Part shown: positions 12,167-23,720 of the stretch, one piece after another
Layout of the letters: each line of letters begins with the position of its first letter
Numbering within the stretch: the stretch's first letter is position 1
NCBI RefSeq assembly: GCF_051020975.1
Contig: NW_027478161.1
Span: forward strand, 5,518,001-5,582,000
Length of the DNA stretch: 64,000 nucleotides
Reading direction: 5' to 3'
Origin: Osmia lignaria lignaria
Taxonomy: Eukaryota > Arthropoda > Insecta > Hymenoptera > Megachilidae
Program-made: the position numbers and the translations under genes
The notes under the pieces: model-generated
Seen by the model: the letters and a program-made list of their open reading frames with translations, nothing else
Databases searched by the model: none
Told to the model about the DNA's origin: nothing

Positions 12167-14420
12167 TTGCAGATTTATTTCAAGGGAAGGGGCCTGACGG
12201 ACATATTTCGAGATATTTCTTCTTCTTGTTGTTCTTCTTCTGCACAGCTAAGCTGGAAGTGGCATTTGCGGCTCGCACTAGTGCAGAGTTATCTCAAAGA
12301 AAGGGGCCACGGTGTTTCTGTATCTGTATTATGTTGGTGCGGCTTCGGAACTTTTAAATATCTTGATATATCTCGAGAACTACGCATCTGATCAAAAAAT
12401 ATCATAGAAGATAAAAAGTAGAAAACTTAATTCTCTACAAAAAAGGTCTCTTAACATTTCGCCATAGCTCGCTTCGTTTCCGAGATATTTGCAGATTTAT
12501 CTCAAGGGAAGGGGCCCGTCGGACATATTTCGAGATATTTCTTCTTCTTGTTGTTCTTCTTCTGCACAGCTAAGCTGGAAGTGGCATTTGCGGCTCGCAC
12601 TAGTGCAGAGTTATCTCAAAGAAAGGGGCCACGGTGTTTCTGTATCTCTATTATGTTGGTGCGGCTTCGGAACTTTTAAATATCTTGATATATCTCGAGA
12701 ACTACGCATCTGATCAAAAAATATCATAGAACATAAAAAGTAGGAAACTTAATTCTCTACAAAAAAGGTCTCTTAACATTTTGCCATAGCTGGCTTCGTT
12801 TCCGAGATATTTGCAGATTTATCTCAAGGGAAGGGGCCTGTCGGACATATTTCGAGATATTTCTTCTTCTTGTTGTTCTTCTTCTGCACAGCTAAGCTGG
12901 AAGTGGCATTTGCGGCTCGCACTAGTGCAGAGTTATCTCAAAGAAAGGGGCCACGGTGTTTCTGTATCTCTATTATGTTGGTGCGGCTTCGGAACTTTTA
13001 AATATCTCGATATATCTCGAAAACTACGCTTCTGATCGAAAAATATCATAGAACATAAATTGTAGGAAACATAATTCTCTACAAAAAACGTCTCTTAACA
13101 TTTTGCCATAGCTCGCTTCGTTTCCGAGATATTTGCAGATTCAGCTCAAGGGCAGGGGCCTGACGGACATATTTCGAGATATTTCTTCTTCTTGTTGTTC
13201 TTCTTCTGCACAGCTAAGCTGGAAGTGGCATTTACAGCTCGCAATAGTGCAGAGTTATCTCAAAGAAAGGGGCCACGGTGTTTCTGTATCTCTATTATGT
13301 TGGTGCGGCTTCGGAACTTTTAAATATCTTGATATATCTCGAGAACTACGCATCTGATCAAAAAATATCATAGAACATAAAAAGTAGGAAACTTAATTCT
13401 CTACAAAAAAGGTCTCTTAACATTTTGCCATAGCTCGCTTCGTTTCCGAGATATTTGCAGATTTATCTCAAGGGAAGGGGCCTAACGGACATATTTCGAG
13501 AAGTTTCTTCTTCTTGTTGTTCTTCTTCTGCACAGCTAAGCTGGAAGTGGCATTTGCGGCTCGCACTAGTGCACAGTTATCTCAAAGAAAGGGGCCACGG
13601 TGTTTCTGTATCTCTAATATGTTGGTGCGGCTTCGGAACTTTTAAGTATCTCGATATATCTCGAAAACTACGCTTCTGATCAAAAAATATCATAGAACAT
13701 AAATTGTAGGAAACATAATTCTCTACAAAAAACGTCTCTCAACATTTTGCCATAGCTCGCTTCGTTTCCGAGATATTTGCAGATTCAGCTCAAAGGAACT
13801 GGCCTGACGGACATATTTCGAGATATTTCTTCTTCTTGTTGTTCTTCCTCTGCACAGGTAAGCTGGAAGTGGCATTTGCGGCTCGCACTAGTGCAGAGTT
13901 ATCTCAAAGAAAGGGGTCACGGTGTTTCTGTATCTCTATTATGTTGGTGCGGCTTCGGAACTTTTAAATATCTCGATATATCTCGAAAACTACGCTTCTG
14001 ATCGAAAAATATCATAGAACATAAATTGTAGGAAACATAATTCTCTACAAAAAACGTCTCTTAAGATTTTGCCATAGCTCGCTTCGTTTCCGAGATATTT
14101 GCAGATTCAGCTCAAAGGAACGGGCCTGACGGACATATTTCGAGATACTTCTTTTTCTTGTTGTTCTTCCTCTGCACAGCTAAGCTGGAAGTGGCATTTG
14201 CAGCTCGCAATAGTGCAGAGTTATCTCAAAGAAAGGGGCCACGGTGTTTCTGTATCTCTATTATGTTGGTGCGGCTTCGGAACTTTTAAATATCTCGATA
14301 TATCTCGAAAACTACGCTTCTGATCAAAAAATATCATACAACATAAATTGTAGGAAACATAATTCTCTACAAAAAAGGTCTCTCAACATTTTGCCATAGC
14401 TCGCTTCGTTTCCGAGATAT

Positions 14421-14740
14421 TTGCAGATTCAGCTCAAAGGAACTGGCCTGACGGACATATTTCGAGATATTTCTTCTTCTTGTTGTTCTTCCTCTGCACA
14501 GCTAAGCTGGAAGTGGCATTTGCAGCTCGCAATAGTGCAGAGTTATCTCAAAGAAAGGGGCCACGGTGTTTCTGTATCTATTATGTTGGTGCGGCTTCGG
14601 AACTTTTAAATATCTTGATATATCTCGAGAACTACGCATCTGATCAAAAAATATCATAGAACATAAAAAGTAGGAAACTTAATTCTCTACAAAAAAGGTC
14701 TCTTAACATTTTGCCATAGCTCGCTTCGTTTCCGAGATAT
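14421..14740 (+). repeat. 320-bp monomer, second copy of the 2-bp deletion
   Basis: It is the 8-mer counterpart of the unit at 11847, offset by 2,574 bp, with the same deletion. Confidence 0.92.
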
Positions 14741-15384
14741 TTGCAGATTTATTTCAAGGGAAGGGGCCTGACGGACATATTTCGAGATATTTCTTCTTCT
14801 TGTTGTTCTTCTTCTGCACAGCTAAGCTGGAAGTGGCATTTGCGGCTCGCACTAGTGCAGAGTTATCTCAAAGAAAGGGGCCACGGTGTTTCTGTATCTG
14901 TATTATGTTGGTGCGGCTTCGGAACTTTTAAATATCTTGATATATCTCGAGAACTACGCATCTGATCAAAAAATATCATAGAAGATAAAAAGTAGAAAAC
15001 TTAATTCTCTACAAAAAAGGTCTCTTAACATTTCGCCATAGCTCGCTTCGTTTCCGAGATATTTGCAGATTTATCTCAAGGGAAGGGGCCCGTCGGACAT
15101 ATTTCGAGATATTTCTTCTTCTTGTTGTTCTTCTTCTGCACAGCTAAGCTGGAAGTGGCATTTGCGGCTCGCACTAGTGCAGAGTTATCTCAAAGAAAGG
15201 GGCCACGGTGTCTCTGTATCTCTATTATGTTGGTGCGGCTTCGGAACTTTTAAATATCTCGATATGTCTCGAAAACTACGCTTCTGATCAAAAAATATCA
15301 TAGAACATAAATTGTAGGAAACATAATTCTCTACAAAAAACGTCTCTTAACATTTTGCCATAGCTCGCTTCGTTTCCGAGATAT

Positions 15385-15704
15385 TTGCAGATTCAGCTCA
15401 AAGGAACGGGCCTGACGAACATATTTCGAGATACTTCTTTTTCTTGTTGTTCTTCCTCTGCAAAGCTAAGCTGGAAGTGGCATTTGCAGCTCGCAATAGT
15501 GCAGAGTTATCTCAAAGAAAGGGGCCACGGTGTTTCTGTATCTATTATGTTGGTGCGGCTTCGGAACTTTTAAATATCTTGATATATCTCGAGAACTACG
15601 CATCTGATCAAAAAATATCATAGAACATAAAAAGTAGGAAACTTAATTGTCTACAAAAAAGGTCTCTTAACATTTTGCCATAGCTCGCTTCGTTTCCGAG
15701 ATAT
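15385..15704 (+). repeat. 320-bp chimeric monomer at the 3-mer junction
   Basis: Its front matches the unit at 16349 (CTGACGAACAT, GATACTTCTTTTTC, TGCAAAGCTAAG). Its rear carries the 2-bp deletion and tail of the 14421 type. The switch lies between 15463 and about 15541. This is the expected product of unequal crossover between two out-of-register monomers. Confidence 0.8.
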
Positions 15705-16348
15705 TTGCAGATTTATTTCAAGGGAAGGGGCCTGACGGACATATTTCGAGATATTTCTTCTTCTTGTTGTTCTTCTTCTGCACAGCTAAGCTGGAAGTGG
15801 CATTTGCGGCTCGCACTAGTGCAGAGTTATCTCAAAGAAAGGGGCCACGGTGTTTCTGTATCTGTATTATGTTGGTGCGGCTTCGGAACTTTTAAATATC
15901 TTGATATATCTCGAGAACTACGCATCTGATCAAAAAATATCATAGAAGATAAAAAGTAGAAAACTTAATTCTCTACAAAAAAGGTCTCTTAACATTTCGC
16001 CATAGCTCGCTTCGTTTCCGAGATATTTGCAGATTTATCTCAAGGGAAGGGGCCCGTCGGACATATTTCGAGATATTTCTTCTTCTTGTTGTTCTTCTTC
16101 TGCACAGCTAAGCTGGAAGTGGCATTTGCGGCTCGCACTAGTGCAGAGTTATCTCAAAGAAAGGGGCCACGGTGTCTCTGTATCTCTATTATGTTGGTGC
16201 GGCTTCGGAACTTTTAAATATCTCGATATGTCTCGAAAACTACGCTTCTGATCAAAAAATATCATAGAACATAAATTGTAGGAAACATAATTCTCTACAA
16301 AAAACGTCTCTTAACATTTTGCCATAGCTCGCTTCGTTTCCGAGATAT

Positions 16349-19300
16349 TTGCAGATTCAGCTCAAAGGAACGGGCCTGACGAACATATTTCGAGATACTT
16401 CTTTTTCTTGTTGTTCTTCCTCTGCAAAGCTAAGCTGGAAGTGGCATTTGCAGCTCGCAATAGTGCAGAGTTATCTCAAAGAAAGGGGCCACGGTGTTTC
16501 TGTATCTCTATTATGTTGGTGCGGCTTCGGAACTTTTAAATATCTCGATATATCTCGAAAACTACGCTTCTGATCAAAAAATATCATAGAACATAAATTG
16601 TAGGAAACATAATTCTCTACAAAAAAGGTCTCTCAACATTTTGCCATAGCTCGCTTCGTTTCCGAGATATTTGCAGATATATCTCAAGGGCAGGGGCCTG
16701 ACGGACATATTTCGAGATATTTCTTCTTCTTGTTGTTCTTCTTCTGCACAGCTAAGCTGGAAGTGGCATTTACAGCTCGCAATAGTGCAGAGTTATCTCA
16801 AAGAAAGGGGCCACGGTGTTTCTGTATCTCTATTATGTTGGTGCGGCTTCGGAACTTTTAAATATCTTGATATATCTCGAGAACTACGCATCTGATCAAA
16901 AAATATCATCGAACATAAAAAGTAGGAAACTTAATTCTCTACAAAAAAGGTCTCTTAACATTTTGCCATAGCTCGCTTCGTTTCCGAGATATTTGCAGAT
17001 TTATCTCAAGGGAAGGGGCCTGACGGACATATTTCGAGATATTTCTTCTTCTTGTTGTTCTTCTTCTGCACAGCTAAGCTGGAAGTGTCATTTGCGGCTC
17101 GCACTAGTGCAGAGTTATCTCAAAGAAAGGGGCCACGGTGTTTCTGTATCTGTATTATGTTGGTGCGGCTTCGGAACTTTTAAATATCTTGATATATCTC
17201 GAGAACTACGCGTCTGATCAAAAAATATCATAGAACATAAAAAGTAGGAAACATAATTCTCTACAAAAAAGGTCTCTTAACATTTTGCCATAGCTCGCTT
17301 CGTTTCCGAGATATTTGCAGATTTATCTCAAGGGAAGGGGCCTGACGGACATATTTCGAGATATTTCTTCTTCTTGTTGTTCTTCTTCTGCACAGCTAAG
17401 CTGGAAGTGGCATTTGCGGCTCGCACTAGTGCACAGTTATCTCAAAGAAAGGGGCCACGGTGTTTCTGTATCTCTAATATGTTGGTGCGGCTTCGGAACT
17501 TTTAAGTATCTCGATATATCTCGAAAACTACGCTTCTGATCAAAAAATATCATAGAACATAAATTGTAGGAAACATAATTCTCTACAAAAAACGTCTCTT
17601 AACATTTTGCCATAGCTCGCTTCGTTTCCGAGATATTTGCAGATTCAGCTCAAAGGAACTGGCCTGACGGACATATTTCGAGATATTTCTTCTTCTTGTT
17701 GTTCTTCCTCTGCACAGCTAAGCTGGAAGTGGCATTTGCAGCTCGCAATAGTGCAGAGTTATCTCAAAGAAAGGGGCCACGGTGTTTCTGTATCTCTATT
17801 ATGTTGGTGCGGCGTCGGAACTTTTAAATATCTTGATATATCTCGAGAACTACGCATCTGATCAAAAAATATCATAGAACATAAAAAGTAGGACACTTAA
17901 TTCTCTACAAAAAAGGTCTCTTAACATTTTGCCATAGCTCGCTTGGTTTCCGAGATATTTGCAGATTTATCTCAAGGAAAGGGGCCTGACGGACATATTT
18001 CGAGATATTTCTTCTTCTTGTTGTTCTTCTTCTGCACAGCTAAGCTGGAAGTGGCATTTGCGGCTCGCACTAGTGCAGAGTTATCTCAAAGAAAGGGGCC
18101 ACGGTGTTTCTGTATCTGTATTATGTTGGTGCGGCGTCGGAACTTTTAAATATCTTGATATATCTCGAGAACTACGCATCTGATCAAAAAATATCATACA
18201 ACATAAAAAGTAGGAAACTTAATTCTCTACAAAAAAGGTCTCTTAACATTTTGCCATAGCTCGCTTCGTTTCCGAGATATTTGCAGATTTATCTCAAGGG
18301 AAGGGGCCTGACGGACATATTTCGAAATATTTCTTCTTCTTGTTGTTCTTCTTCTGCACAGCTAAGCTGGAAGTGGCATTTGCGGCTCGCACTATTGCAG
18401 AGTTATCTCAAAGAAAGGGGCCACGGTGTTTCTGTATCTCTATTATGTTGGTGCGGCTTCGTAACTTTTAAATATCTCGATATATCTCGAAAACTACGCT
18501 TCTGATCAAAAAATATCATAGAACATAAATTGTAGGAAACATAATTCTCTACAAAAAAGGTCTCTTAACATTTTGCCATAGCTCGCTTGGTTTCCGAGAT
18601 ATTTGCAGATATATCTCAAGGGCAGGGGCCTGACGGACATATTTCGAGATATTTCTTCTTCTTGTTGTTCTTCTTCTGCACAGCTAAGCTGGAAGTGGCA
18701 TTTACAGCTCGCAATAGTGCAGAGTTATCTCAAAGAAAGGGGCCACGGCGTTTCTGTATCTCTATTATGTTGGTGCGGTTTCGGAACTTTTAAATATCTT
18801 GATATATCTCGAGAACTACGCATCTGATCAAAAAATATCATAGAACATAAAAAGTAGGAAACTTAATTCTCTACAAAAAAGGTCTCTTAACATTTTGCCA
18901 TAGCGCGCTTCGTTTCCGAGATATTTGCAGATTTATCTCAAGGGAAGGGGCCTGACGGACATATTTCGAGAAGTTTCTTCTTCTTGTTGTTCTTCTTCTG
19001 CACAGCTAAGCTGGAAGTGGCATTTACAGCTCGCAATAGTGCAGAGTTATCTCAAAGAAAGGGGCCACGGCGTTTCTGTATCTCTATTATGTTGGTGCGG
19101 TTTCGGAACTTTTAAATATCTTGATATATCTCGAGAACTACGCATCTGATCAAAAAATATCATAGAACATAAAAAGTAGGAAACATAATTCTCTACAAAA
19201 AACGTCTCTTAACATTTTGCCATAGCTCGCTTCGTTTCCGAGATATTTGCAGATTCAGCTCAAAGGAACTGGCCTGACGGTCATATTTCGAGATATTTCT

Positions 19301-19568
19301 TCTTCTTGTTGTTCTTCCTCTGCACAGCTAAGCTGGAAGTGGCATTTGCAGCTCGCAATAGTGCAGAGTTATCTCAAAGAAACGGGCCACGGTGTTTCTG
19401 TATCTCTATTATGTTGGTGCGGCTTCGGAACTTTTAAATATCTCGATATATCTCGAAAACTACGCTTCTGATCAAAAAATATCATAGAACATAAAAAGTA
19501 GGAAACTTAATTCTCTACAAAAAAGGTCTCTTAACATTTTGCCATAGCTCGCTTCGTTTCCGAGATAT
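16349..19568 (+). repeat. Ten irregular monomers without clear HOR
   Basis: The units at 16349, 16671, 16993, 17315, 17637, 17959, 18281, 18603, 18925 and 19247 do not repeat in a fixed order. Several carry markers from elsewhere, such as GTGCACAG at 17315 and TTCGAGAAGTTTC at 18925. Neighbours share private changes: GCGGCGTCGG in 17637 and 17959, and CACGGCGTTTC with GCGGTTTCGG in 18603 and 18925. This looks like a zone of local conversion or of old, eroded HORs. Confidence 0.65.
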
Positions 19569-19890
19569 TTGCAGATTTATCTCAAGGGAAGGGGCCTAAC
19601 GGACATATTTCGAGATATTTCTTCTTCTTGTCGTTCTTCTTCTGCACAGCTAAACTCGAAGTGGCATTTCCAGCTCGCAATAGTGCAGAGTTATCTCAAA
19701 GAAAGGGGCCACGGTGTTTCTGTATCTCTATTATGTTGGTGCGGCTTCGGAACTTTTAAATATCTTGATATATCTCGAGAACTACGCATCTGATCAAAAA
19801 ATATCATACAACATAAAAAGTAGGAAACTTAATTCTCTACAAAAAAGGTCTCTTAACATTTTGCCATAGCTCGCTTCGTTTCCGAGATAT

Positions 19891-20209
19891 TTGCAGATTT
19901 ATCTCAAGGGAAGGGGCCTGACGGACATATTTCGAGATATTTCTTCTACTTGTTCTTCTTCTGCACAGCTAAGCTGGAAGTGGCATTTGCGGCTCGCACT
20001 AGTGCAGAGTTATCTCAAAGAAAGGGGCCACGGTGTTTCTGTATCCCTATTATGTTGGTGCGGCTTCGGAACTTTTAAATATCTTGATATATCTCGAGAA
20101 CTACGCATCTGATCAAAAAATATCATAGAACATAAAAAGTAGGAAACTTAATTCTCTACAAAAAAGGTCTCTTAACATTTTGCCATAGCTCGCTTCGTTT
20201 CCGAGATAT
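19891..20209 (+). repeat. 319-bp monomer, 3-bp loss in pyrimidine tract
   Basis: The tract reads TTCTTCTACTTGTTCTTC: one TTG-like triplet is lost and one T is changed to A. The unit also has TATCCCTATT. The same combination occurs at 21820 and 34359. Confidence 0.9.
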
Positions 20210-21819
20210 TTGCATATTTATCTCAAGGGAAGGGGCCTGACGGACATATTTCGAGATATTTCTTCTTCTTGTTGTTCTTCTTCTGCACAGCTAAACTGGA
20301 AGTGGCATTTCCAGCTCGCAATAGTGCAGAGTTATCTCAAAGAAAGGGGCCACGGTGTTTCTGTATCTCTATTATGTTGGTGCGGCTTCGGAACTTTTAA
20401 ATATCTTGATATATCTCGAGAACTACGCATCTGATCAAAAAATATCATAGAACATAAAAAGTAGGAAACTTAATTCTCTACAAAAAAGGTCTCTTAACAT
20501 TTTGCCATAGCTCGCTTCGTTTCCGAGATATTTGCATATTTATCTCATGGGAAGGGGCCTGACGGACATATTTCGAGATATTTCTTCTTCTTGTTGTTCT
20601 TCTTCTGCACAGCTAAGCTGGAAGTGGCATTTGCGGCTCGCACTAGTGCAGAGTTATCTCAAAGAAAGGGGCCACGGTGTTTCTGTATCTCTATTATGTT
20701 GGTGCGGCTTCGGAACTTTTAAATATCTCGATATATCTCGAAAACTACGCTTCTGATCAAAAAATATCATAGAACATAAAAAGTAGGAAACTTAATTCTC
20801 TACAAAAAAGGTCTCTTAACATTTTGCCATAGCTCGCTTCGTTTCCGAGATATTTGCAGATTTATCTCAAGGGAAGGGGCCTAACGGACATATTTCGAGA
20901 TATTTCTTCTTCTTGTCGTTCTTCTTCTGCACAGCTAAACTGGAAGTGGCATTTCCAGCTCGCAATAGTGCAGAGTTATCTCAAAGAAAGGGGCCACGGT
21001 GTTTCTGTATCTCTATTATGTTGGTGCGGCTTCGGAACTTTTAAATATCTTGATATATCTCGAGAACTACGCATCTGATCAAAAAATATCATACAACATA
21101 AAAAGTAGGAAACTTAATTCTCTACAAAAAAGGTCTCTTAACATTTTGCCATAGCTCGCTTCGTTTCCGAGATATTTGCATATTTATCTCATGGGAAGGG
21201 GCCTGACGGACATATTTCGAGATATTTCTTCTTCTTGTTGTTCTTCTTCTGCACAGCTAAGCTGGAAGTGGCATTTGCGGCTCGCACTAGTGCAGAGTTA
21301 TCTCAAAGAAAGGGGCCACGGTGTTTCTGTATCTCTATTATGTTGGTGCGGCTTCGGAACTTTTAAATATCTCGATATATCTCGAAAACTACGCTTCTGA
21401 TCAAAAAATATCATAGAACATAAAAAGTAGGAAACTTAATTCTCTACAAAAAAGGTCTCTTAACATTTTGCCATAGCTCGCTTCGTTTCCGAGATATTTG
21501 CAGATTTATCTCAAGGGAAGGGGCCTAACGGACATATTTCGAGATATTTCTTCTTCTTGTCGTTCTTCTTCTGCACAGCTAAACTCGAAGTGGCATTTCC
21601 AGCTCGCAATAGTGCAGAGTTATCTCAAAGAAAGGGGCCACGGTGTTTCTGTATCTCTATTATGTTGGTGCGGCTTCGGAACTTTTAAATATCTTGATAT
21701 ATCTCGAGAACTACGCATCTGATCAAAAAATATCATACAACATAAAAAGTAGGAAACTTAATTCTCTACAAAAAAGGTCTCTTAACATTTTGCCATAGCT
21801 CGCTTCGTTTCCGAGATAT

Positions 21820-22138
21820 TTGCAGATTTATCTCAAGGGAAGGGGCCTGACGGACATATTTCGAGATATTTCTTCTACTTGTTCTTCTTCTGCACAGCTA
21901 AGCTGGAAGTGGCATTTGCGGCTCGCACTAGTGCAGAGTTATCTCAAAGAAAGGGGCCACGGTGTTTCTGTATCCCTATTATGTTGGTGCGGCTTCGGAA
22001 CTTTTAAATATCTTGATATATCTCGAGAACTACGCATCTGATCAAAAAATATCATAGAACATAAAAAGTAGGAAACTTAATTCTCTACAAAAAAGGTCTC
22101 TTAACATTTTGCCATAGCTCGCTTCGTTTCCGAGATAT
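21820..22138 (+). repeat. 319-bp monomer, copy of the 3-bp loss
   Basis: It matches the unit at 19891 in both the tract deletion and the TATCCCTATT marker, at an offset of 1,929 bp. Confidence 0.9.
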
Positions 22139-23427
22139 TTGCATATTTATCTCAAGGGAAGGGGCCTGACGGACATATTTCGAGATATTTCTTCTTCTTG
22201 TTGTTCTTCTTCTGCACAGCTAAACTGGAAGTGGCATTTCCAGCTCGCAATAGTGCAGAGTTATCTCAAAGAAAGGGGCCACGGTGTTTCTGTATCTCTA
22301 TTATGTTGGTGCGGCTTCGGAACTTTTAAATATCTTGATATATCTCGAGAACTACGCATCTGATCAAAAAATATCATAGAACATAAAAAGTAGGAAACTT
22401 AATTCTCTACAAAAAAGGTCTCTTAACATTTTGCCATAGCTCGCTTCGTTTCCGAGATATTTGCATATTTATCTCAAGGGAAGGGGCCTGACGGACATAT
22501 TTCGAGATATTTCTTCTTCTTGTTGTTCTTCTTCTGCACAGCTAAGCTGGAAGTGGCATTTGCGGCTCGCACTAGTGCAGAGTTATCTCAAAGAAAGGGG
22601 CCACGGTGTTTCTGTATCTCTATTATGTTGGTGCGGCTTCGGAACTTTTAAATATCTCGATATATCTCGAAAACTACGCTTCTGATCAAAAAATATCATA
22701 GAACATAAATTGTAGGAAACATAATTCTCTACAAAGAAGGTCTCTTAACATTTTGCCATAGCTCGCTTCGTTTCCGAGATATTTGCAGATATATCTCAAG
22801 GGAAGGGGCCTGACGGACATATTTCGAGATATTTCTTCTTCTTGTTGTTCTTCTTCTGCACAGCTAAGCTGGAAGTGGCATTTGCGGCTCGCACTAGTGC
22901 AGAGTTATCTCAAAGAAAGGGGCCACGGTGTTTCTGTATCTCTATTATGTTGGTGCGGCTTCGGAACTTTTAAATATCTCGATATATCTCGAAAACTACG
23001 CTTCTGATCAAAAAATATCATAGAACATAAAAAGTAGGAAACTTAATTCTCTACAAAAAAGGTCTCCTAACATTTTGCCATAGCTCGCTTCGTTTCCGAG
23101 ATATTTGCAGATTTATCTCAAGGGAAGGGGCCTAACGGACATATTTCGAGATATTTCTTCTTCTTGTTGTTCTTCTTCTGCACAGCTAAACTGGAAGTGG
23201 CATTTCCAGCTCGCAATAGTGCAGAGTTATCTCAAAGAAAGGGGCCACGGTGTTTCTGTATCTCTATTATGTTGGTGCGGCTTCGGAACTTTTAAATATC
23301 TTGATATATCTCGAGAACTACGCATCTGATCAAAAAATATCATAGAACATAAAAAGCAGGAAACTTAATTCTCTACAAAAAAGGTCTCTTAACATTTTGC
23401 CATAGCTCGCTTCGTTTCCGAGATATT

Positions 23428-23454
23428 TGCAGATTTATCTCAAGGGAAGGGGCC
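23428..23454 (+). repeat. Internal direct repeat, copy A (reference monomer)
   Basis: This 27-bp segment matches 23542-23568 at 24 of 27 positions. Both read TGCAGA, one variable base, TTATCTCAA, a purine run, then GGGGCC. The offset is 114 bp within the monomer and 208 bp to the next monomer's copy A. The pair recurs in essentially every monomer, so the 322-bp unit contains an older internal duplication. Confidence 0.85.
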
Positions 23455-23465
23455 TGACGGACATA

Positions 23466-23476
23466 TTTCGAGATAT
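23466..23476. repeat. Left arm of dispersed inverted repeat TTTCGAGATAT
   Basis: Nine bases (TCGAGATAT, 23468-23476) are the exact reverse complement of 23628-23636. In monomers whose tail reads ATATCTCGAAA, the match extends to 11 bp. The arms lie about 150 bp apart, so a hairpin would need a long loop. A bound dimer or simple chance in AT-rich sequence are alternatives. Confidence 0.6.
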
Positions 23477-23501
23477 TTCTTCTTCTTGTTGTTCTTCTTC
23501 T
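23476..23501 (+). repeat. TTC/TTG-rich pyrimidine tract (reference monomer)
   Basis: The tract has two TTCTTCTTC blocks separated by TTGTTG and is followed at once by TGCACAG. It is the site of most in-frame length change in the array: the 3-bp losses in the units at 19891, 21820, 34359 and 54932, and the 15-bp loss at 39492. Replication slippage between the TTC blocks explains these. The tract followed by CAG resembles a eukaryotic 3' splice site, but nothing else supports splicing. Confidence 0.8.
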
Positions 23502-23534
23502 GCACAGCTAAGCTGGAAGTGGCATTTGCGGCTC

Positions 23535-23544
23535 GCACTAGTGC
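23535..23544. repeat. 10-bp perfect palindrome GCACTAGTGC
   Basis: This perfect dyad is present in monomers of the type that reads GCGGCTCGCACTAG. It is broken in the alternative types, which read GCAATAGTGC, GCAGTAGTGC or GCACTATTGC. Its presence therefore tracks subtype and array domain. Confidence 0.8.
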
Positions 23545-23568
23545 AGAGTTATCTCAAAGAAAGGGGCC
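23542..23568 (+). repeat. Internal direct repeat, copy B (reference monomer)
   Basis: This is the second copy of the internal 27-bp repeat. It differs from copy A at its 7th, 17th and 19th bases. Its first three bases are the last three of the 10-bp palindrome at 23535-23544. Confidence 0.85.
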
Positions 23569-23650
23569 ACGGTGTTTCTGTATCTCTATTATGTTGGTGC
23601 GGCTTCGGAACTTTTAAATATCTTGATATATCTCGAGAACTACGCATCTG

Positions 23651-23720
23651 ATCAAAAAATATCAGAGAACATAAAAAGTAGGAAACTTAATTCTCTACAA
23701 AAAAGGTCTCTTAACATTTT
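23651..23720. other. A-rich linker segment of the monomer
   Basis: This part contains several A runs (A6 after ATC, A5 after CAT, A6 before GGTCTC) and is the most AT-rich part of the unit. Tail subtypes here differ as ATAAAAAGTAGGAAACTTA against ATAAATTGTAGGAAACATA. The second form usually travels with the upstream CTCGAAAACTACGCTTCTG variant. No promoter or polyadenylation signal is evident. Confidence 0.6.

Larger units (their letters stand above)
10237..15384 (+). repeat. 8-mer higher-order repeat, 2,574-bp period, two copies
   Basis: Copy 1 is 10237-12810 and copy 2 is 12811-15384. Member by member they share GATTCAGCTCAAGGGCAGG (10559, 13133), TTCGAGAAGTTTC with GTGCACAG (10881, 13455), GGGGTCACGG (11203, 13777), GATACTTCTTTTTC (11525, 14099), a 2-bp deletion (11847, 14421), GATTTATTTCAAGGG (12167, 14741) and GGGGCCCGTCGG (12489, 15063). 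The last member of copy 2 has a different tail (CTCGATATGTCTCG). This is the clearest compact HOR in the window. Confidence 0.9.
14421..16348 (+). repeat. 3-mer higher-order repeat, 964-bp period, two copies
   Basis: 14421-15384 and 15385-16348 each consist of a 2-bp-deleted unit, a GATTTATTTCAAGG unit and a GGGGCCCGTCGG unit with the TCGATATGTCTCG tail. The first member of the second copy is chimeric, as described for the unit at 15385. Confidence 0.85.
19569..22782 (+). repeat. 6-mer higher-order repeat, 1,929-bp period
   Basis: The units at 19569, 19891, 20210 and 20532 correspond to those at 21498, 21820, 22139 and 22461. Shared markers are CTTGTCGTTC with CTAAACTCGAAG in the first, a 3-bp deletion with TATCCCTATT in the second, and TTTGCATATTTATC in the third and fourth. 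An extra dimer relation links 20532 and 20854 with 21176 and 21498. Confidence 0.8.

Noticed and set aside
23476..23511. 3' splice site as a real intron boundary
   Set aside because: The pyrimidine tract followed by CAG fits the consensus, but there is no exon, no regular donor site and no coding context. The resemblance follows from the TTC repeats.
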